DNA of 64,000 nucleotides, taken from Ardenticatenales bacterium (GTDB taxonomy: Bacteria; Chloroflexota; Anaerolineae; Promineifilales; Promineifilaceae). The translations under genes were made by a program, and so were the position numbers. The stretch covers positions 405,613 to 469,612 of the forward strand of contig JACKBL010000005.1 in assembly GCA_020634515.1 (NCBI GenBank), in the 5' to 3' direction. Under the pieces are notes generated by a model. It worked only from the letters and a program-made list of their open reading frames with translations. It was not told the DNA's origin and did no database searches. Shown in pieces: positions 60,599-64,000 of the stretch (positions within the stretch are counted from its first letter, which is position 1; each line of letters starts with the position of its first letter).

Positions 60599-61642
60599 AT
60601 GGAACTCAAGTTTATGACAGAACCCGCTTTGAATCCAGCCCTGATGACTTGTCCTCATTGCGGCGAAGAAAAACGCATCTGGATTCATTCGCAAAAAGAG
60701 CGTCGTTTTCGCTGCGCCACTTGTGAGTGTACCTTTACGGAGACACGCGGCACGCCGCTGTATGGTCGCCACTATCCCACCTGGGTTTTTGTGCTGGTGG
60801 TGACGCTGCTGGCAGGCGGTTGTCCCCTACCGGCTATTGTCTTTGCCTTTGGCCTGGACGAGCGCACGGTGCAGGCATGGCAGATGAAAGCAGGTCAACA
60901 TGCGCGGCAAGTCCAGGCGGAGCGGGTGTGCGCGGGCAGGCTGGAATTGGGACAGGTGCAAGGGGATAAACTGTACCTGAAAACGCAGCATGGCGCTGCC
61001 TGGATGGCGACGGCGATGTGCGTTTTCTCGCGTCTGTTTCTCTGGGGCGAGGTGAGTGTGGAGCGGAGTACCTCCCTGATAGAGCGGGTGGTGGCACGGG
61101 TACGGGACGCGGCCAAACCGGACACCCCCATTCTTTGGGTGACGGATGGCTTCAGTGCCTGGGTCAAAGCGGTGCGCCGCATCTTCCGTCGTCCCCACTA
61201 CACCGGCAAACCGGGACACCCCCCGCTGCGCCTGTGGCCGCAAGTCCATTTGGTGCAAGTGGTCAAACACAAAGTCGGTCGCCGCCTGGTATCCATCGAA
61301 CGCCGCCTTTGTTTGGGTCATTGGGTGGCGGCCCAGGAGATTCTTTGCTGGTCGCAAACACAACTGGGCGTTTTCAACACCGCCTACATCGAACGACTGA
61401 ATGCGACCTTCCGTACCTGGATACCGGCGCTGACCCGTCGTTCCCGCATGCCATCCCGTCATCGGCTCCATTTGGAGGCGGCGATGTTCTGGACGGGGTG
61501 TGTGTACAATTTCTGTCGTGTCCATGCGACTTTGGAAGGAACACCAGCCATGGCGGCTGGCTTGACGGAGGAGGTTTGGTCCGTGCGCGAACTGCTTTTT
61601 TGCTTCGCTATTCGACCCGAACTACTCCACGCTAATTTGTAA
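60599..61642 (+). CDS. IS1-family-like transposase (single ORF, Zn-ribbon + DDE)
   Basis: 347 residues. N-terminal zinc ribbon CPHCGEEKR...FRCATCECTF (18-43), HTH region, then catalytic D-D-E: VQGDKLYLK, LWVTDGFSAWVKAV and NTAYIERLNATFRTW. IS1 normally makes InsA and InsAB' by frameshift; here zinc ribbon and DDE domain are in one continuous frame, as in archaeal and cyanobacterial IS1 relatives. The stop lies inside the right terminal repeat. The frame is intact, so the element may be active. Confidence 0.85.
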   Translation: MELKFMTEPALNPALMTCPHCGEEKRIWIHSQKERRFRCATCECTFTETRGTPLYGRHYPTWVFVLVVTLLAGGCPLPAIVFAFGLDERTVQAWQMKAGQHARQVQAERVCAGRLELGQVQGDKLYLKTQHGAAWMATAMCVFSRLFLWGEVSVERSTSLIERVVARVRDAAKPDTPILWVTDGFSAWVKAVRRIFRRPHYTGKPGHPPLRLWPQVHLVQVVKHKVGRRLVSIERRLCLGHWVAAQEILCWSQTQLGVFNTAYIERLNATFRTWIPALTRRSRMPSRHRLHLEAAMFWTGCVYNFCRVHATLEGTPAMAAGLTEEVWSVRELLFCFAIRPELLHANL

Positions 61643-61644
61643 TC

Positions 61645-61824
61645 CTACCCAGAGTTGCCGGCTGTCACTTCTTCGGGGATAGTCAGGCCGTGGGTATCCG
61701 CATATTCATTTATGATGACGCGGACGGCCTGGCTACACTTCAGGTTGTATAGCTCCTGAACCTGCCTCACGATCTCCCATTCACGCGGGAACAGTGAAAG
61801 GGTTTTTCGCTGTACTTGGCTCAT
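61645..61824 (-). CDS. Small ribbon-helix-helix-like protein truncated at IS end
   Basis: 59 residues, RHH-like: a short strand RKTLSLFP, then helices EWEIVRQVQELYNL and QAVRVIINEYADT. A DNA-binding antitoxin or regulator is likely by fold. GGAG 7 nt before ATG 61824. The final Gly codon and the stop (61645-61647) are supplied by the IS right terminal repeat, so the original C terminus has probably been cut off. Divergent from the XRE regulator. Confidence 0.65.
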   Translation of the reverse strand: MSQVQRKTLSLFPREWEIVRQVQELYNLKCSQAVRVIINEYADTHGLTIPEEVTAGNSG

Positions 61825-61959
61825 AATCTTCTCCGTCAATTTGACTGGACAAACAATCAGGCATTGCGAACATCATAATAACCCAATAGTATTACGATTG
61901 TCAATGCAATTTGATGAAATGTCTATATTATTAAACGATTCACTTGGTACAGTAAGCAA
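61825..61959. promoter_or_regulatory. Divergent AT-rich promoter region
   Basis: 135 bp separating the RHH and XRE genes, strongly AT-rich. TATATT (61923-61928) can serve as a -10 for the XRE gene; no matching -35 at 17 nt, the best TTGTCA is 20 nt away. Likely joint operator space for both regulators. Confidence 0.4.
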
Positions 61960-62301
61960 ATGGATGATTTCGTGAAGTGGCTAAACGCACAAACAGAACG
62001 CCGCTCATGGTCAAACAATGAGCTTGGGCGTCGTGCGGGTGTTTCACGCTCCACGATCTCTTTGGTTCTAACTGGGCAACAATCGCCCACGTGGGAGTTT
62101 TGCTATAGGATGGCTCAGGCTCTCAAGGAACCACCGGAGAAGGTTTTCCGGCTGGCTGGGCTGTTGCCGCCCGCGCCCCCGGAACGCGATCCGCTTATTC
62201 AGGAACTTTTGGAGATTGCCAGAAAACTAGACGCTACTGATAGAGACGAGTTATTAGCATATGCCAGACTACGCTATCAGCGGGCGCAGGAGAAAGGCTA
62301 G
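61960..62301 (+). CDS. XRE-family HTH regulator
   Basis: 113 residues. Cro/CI-type HTH at about 5-70: NNELGRRAGVSRSTISLVLT then GQQSPTWEFCYRMAQALKEP, followed by a helical tail (PLIQELLEIARKL). No clear ribosome site at ATG 61960. Probably represses its own region and perhaps the exported pair downstream. Confidence 0.88.
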   Translation: MDDFVKWLNAQTERRSWSNNELGRRAGVSRSTISLVLTGQQSPTWEFCYRMAQALKEPPEKVFRLAGLLPPAPPERDPLIQELLEIARKLDATDRDELLAYARLRYQRAQEKG

Positions 62302-62332
62302 AGGGGAAACCATACTCAGGAAGGGGGAATTT

Positions 62333-63172
62333 ATGATGTTGAAGAAAGCCCATGCAGGTTTGGGTGTCTTGTTGCTTATTGTGTTCTGGTTCCTGATCCA
62401 TCCGTCCAGTCAGAAACCAATAACAACGCTCTTGCGTCCGCCGACGGCTTTGGCGTCTACAGAGCAATCGTTTCTGGAAAATGAAGCCGGCATTACGGCC
62501 TATGCTCAATTACCCATCCAAATTGAGTTCTTCTACATTCGCGGACTATTTCACACCATCGAATATGAGACCGCCGATTATCTGATTGGCTCGTTAGACA
62601 TTCCCCAATACGGCGTTCTCGATGCTCCTCACATTTATGTGCATCAAAGCGGCTGGGTTGTTGCCTATTACCTGAATACAGAGCCAGCCAGTAAAGCCCT
62701 GGATTGGAAAAACTACACTCCAGGCGAAGATATTGCCACGAAGTTGCAAATTGCCATTGAAACGGTTGCGGATGCCCTTCAGACTGTCGCGCCGACGATT
62801 GACTATTATGACTTTCGCTATCCCGATGCCACGCACTTAATGGTCATCATGGAAAGTGCGGACACGGATGGCAACGGGAGCAATCCATATCAGATAAACC
62901 TGCCACAATCGTACACCTACTACGAGTACAGTTGGCTGCTTGGAACGTTCTTGAGTTGGTACACAAGCGGCTCGCTGCACTTAGATGGGCAACAAATCGC
63001 CCGTCAAGAGGTTGGATATGGCGATCCAGCCCCAGCTAATAGCTTTGGCTATTATTCTGCCGCGCAGATGGCTCCAAATGTCTTTCACACAATCACGGTA
63101 GAGGCTGTTGGCGCAACATTTTCCGCCTACGCCGTTGGGGGACTGGCGTTGGTGTATCAGGAGAACCCATGA
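62333..63172 (+). CDS. Exported protein of unknown function
   Basis: 279 residues, N-terminal signal anchor (LGVLLLIVFWFLIHP, about 10-24). The mature part is rich in aromatic and acidic residues; no known domain recognised. GGGGG 5 nt before ATG 62333. Its stop overlaps the start of the next exported protein (ATGA), so the two are coupled and probably act together. Confidence 0.6.
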   Translation: MMLKKAHAGLGVLLLIVFWFLIHPSSQKPITTLLRPPTALASTEQSFLENEAGITAYAQLPIQIEFFYIRGLFHTIEYETADYLIGSLDIPQYGVLDAPHIYVHQSGWVVAYYLNTEPASKALDWKNYTPGEDIATKLQIAIETVADALQTVAPTIDYYDFRYPDATHLMVIMESADTDGNGSNPYQINLPQSYTYYEYSWLLGTFLSWYTSGSLHLDGQQIARQEVGYGDPAPANSFGYYSAAQMAPNVFHTITVEAVGATFSAYAVGGLALVYQENP

Positions 63173-63519
63173 AACAGCGGCAATGGATAGCACTCCTGGC
63201 CTTTGCGCTCGTTACGGTTGCTATAGCCAACCCAACAGGAATTGTGGTTCAGGATGCGGATAGCGTTAGCACAATGCCGACCACTGGGAATTTACCTGCT
63301 TTGGCAATCGATCCCAGGATCATACTGGAAACAGCCGAAGGCAAAACGGAACTGCATTTACAATCCTTGCCATTGACTTTGAACGCTGCGCCCAGGCATA
63401 TACTCATTGACGCCGATGCCAACGAGATGCGCGACTTGACAGCCCCGCAAAGGTTGCCTGGCGATTTACCGGCGCATGTCCACTTCTCAGCAAGCTATTT
63501 GCCATTTGTGAAACGTTAG
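63169..63519 (+). CDS. Small exported protein of unknown function
   Basis: 116 residues, signal peptide in the first ~20 (WIALLAFALVTVAIA). Mature part without cysteines or recognised domains. Starts inside the stop of the preceding gene (ATGA overlap at 63169-63172). Confidence 0.55.
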   Translation: MKQRQWIALLAFALVTVAIANPTGIVVQDADSVSTMPTTGNLPALAIDPRIILETAEGKTELHLQSLPLTLNAAPRHILIDADANEMRDLTAPQRLPGDLPAHVHFSASYLPFVKR

Positions 63520-63723
63520 AGGGGTAGGAGGGGAAAAGAGGGGTATTCTTTTGTTAATGTACAGATACCGATTGTTGTTGGGGCCGCGTGCCACGGCGAC
63601 CACATGGGCGAGATTATACCCAGGCTGCCCTAACCGGCAACCCGTAGAATAAATCAACGACCTTTTTGACGGTAACTCATGAAGTTATTGAACGAGGCTC
63701 TTTATTAGAAGTGGGAACCAACC

Positions 63724-64000
63724 ATGATTGAATCGCCGGAATCTATTCCTCCATCTGTCCTTAACCTGATTAACGTTGTTTCGCGTCGCAGGGGGCACCA
63801 AAGAATCCAACCTATCACCCCTGAAATTGAACAAAGTTTACAAGACCTTTCTGATGATGAAATAGCCTCATTGGTAGGAGCGATCGTTTTGTATATGCGG
63901 AGGTTGCCCGGATACAATAAGGTTCTACCTGACAATGATAAGTCATGGGCTGCGCGAGAATTGGCTGCCCATGCCGGCCCAAGAGTAATACCTTACATAT
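63724..64000 (+). CDS. Unknown gene, open at right edge
   Basis: 92 codons from ATG 63724 without a stop (MIESPESIPPSVLNLINVVS...). Helical and charged, with SLVGAIVLYMRRLPG. No family recognised. GTGGGA lies about 8 nt upstream of the start. The preceding 200 bp (63520-63723) hold no gene. Confidence 0.5.
   Translation, partial: MIESPESIPPSVLNLINVVSRRRGHQRIQPITPEIEQSLQDLSDDEIASLVGAIVLYMRRLPGYNKVLPDNDKSWAARELAAHAGPRVIPYI

Larger units (their letters stand above)
60492..61650 (+). mobile_element. IS1-like insertion sequence
   Basis: 1159 bp with terminal inverted repeats: left 60492-60516 and right 61626-61650 agree at about 19 of 25 positions and both begin GGGTA on the outside; the inner TAGCGTGGA part is perfect. 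One transposase gene fills it. No target duplication is visible (left flank CGCAGGCAG, right flank AGAGTTGCC), so the insertion is old or one flank was rearranged. No TGCCGGCA octamer inside. Confidence 0.7.

Noticed and set aside
60492..61650. Target-site duplication around the IS1-like element
   Set aside because: The 9 nt on each side do not match, so none is claimed.

Overview
The window looks like chromosomal DNA of a GC-rich (about 60%) free-living bacterium, most likely a member of the Chloroflexota (Anaerolineae-like). That placement is an inference from gene content: very long kinase/STAND/WD40 and NB-ARC/TPR proteins, a DHH-CBS-CCA-transferase fusion, paired giant FtsX permeases with a fused double ATPase, and a type I-D CRISPR locus. 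No rRNA or tRNA gene, CRISPR array, phage gene or replication origin was found.

Layout. 1-7.65 kb: head of a type I-D CRISPR-Cas operon on the minus strand (cas3', then cas10d running off the left edge), followed by an intergenic zone that appears to encode two paralogous plus-strand small RNAs and a third hairpin RNA around an unknown 153-codon gene, and a WYL-domain regulator. 7.7-20.4 kb: housekeeping genes (small membrane protein, beta-carbonic anhydrase, two tandem CNNM/CorC-like proteins, DHH-CBS-nucleotidyltransferase, DinB-like protein, PEP/pyruvate-binding protein) and an ECF sigma/anti-sigma pair. 20.5-28.3 kb: two FtsX-type permeases and a double ABC ATPase, probably one export or envelope-stress unit. 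28.3-30.7 kb: a low-GC two-gene island (AAA/OLD-like ATPase plus DUF4276 protein) resembling a defence pair, with an in-frame amber codon in its second gene; copies of a 103-bp MITE-like element lie on either side of the 28.7-32.5 kb stretch. 30.7-44.6 kb: CPBP protease, GNAT, histidine phosphatase, UvrD-like helicase, methyltransferase, MerR regulator, pyrophosphatase plus CrcB, RNase H-like exonuclease, trpB, NUDIX, a RAYT/REP remnant, trpF, ilvE. 44.9-56.3 kb: FG-GAP exported protein, HTH/NB-ARC/TPR protein and a giant Ser/Thr kinase-STAND-WD40-PPC protein. 57-60.4 kb: Hsp70 ATPase fused to a GyrA-C-like propeller, S51-type protein, DUF952. 60.5-64 kb: an IS1-like element, small RHH and XRE regulators, two exported unknown proteins and a partial gene.

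Genome-scale signal. The palindromic octamer TGCCGGCA occurs nearly 60 times by eye (about 2 expected), and the sequence tends to be G-rich just 5' and C-rich just 3' of it whatever the direction of the gene. It is absent from the low-GC ATPase/DUF4276 island and from the IS/regulator region after 60.2 kb, which fits later acquisition of those parts.

Best candidates for something undescribed: the promoter-bearing paired small RNAs inside the type I-D locus, the TGCCGGCA skew-switch motif, the amber-split ATPase/DUF4276 pair, and the tandem long stem-loops between the giant kinase and the Hsp70-like gene.
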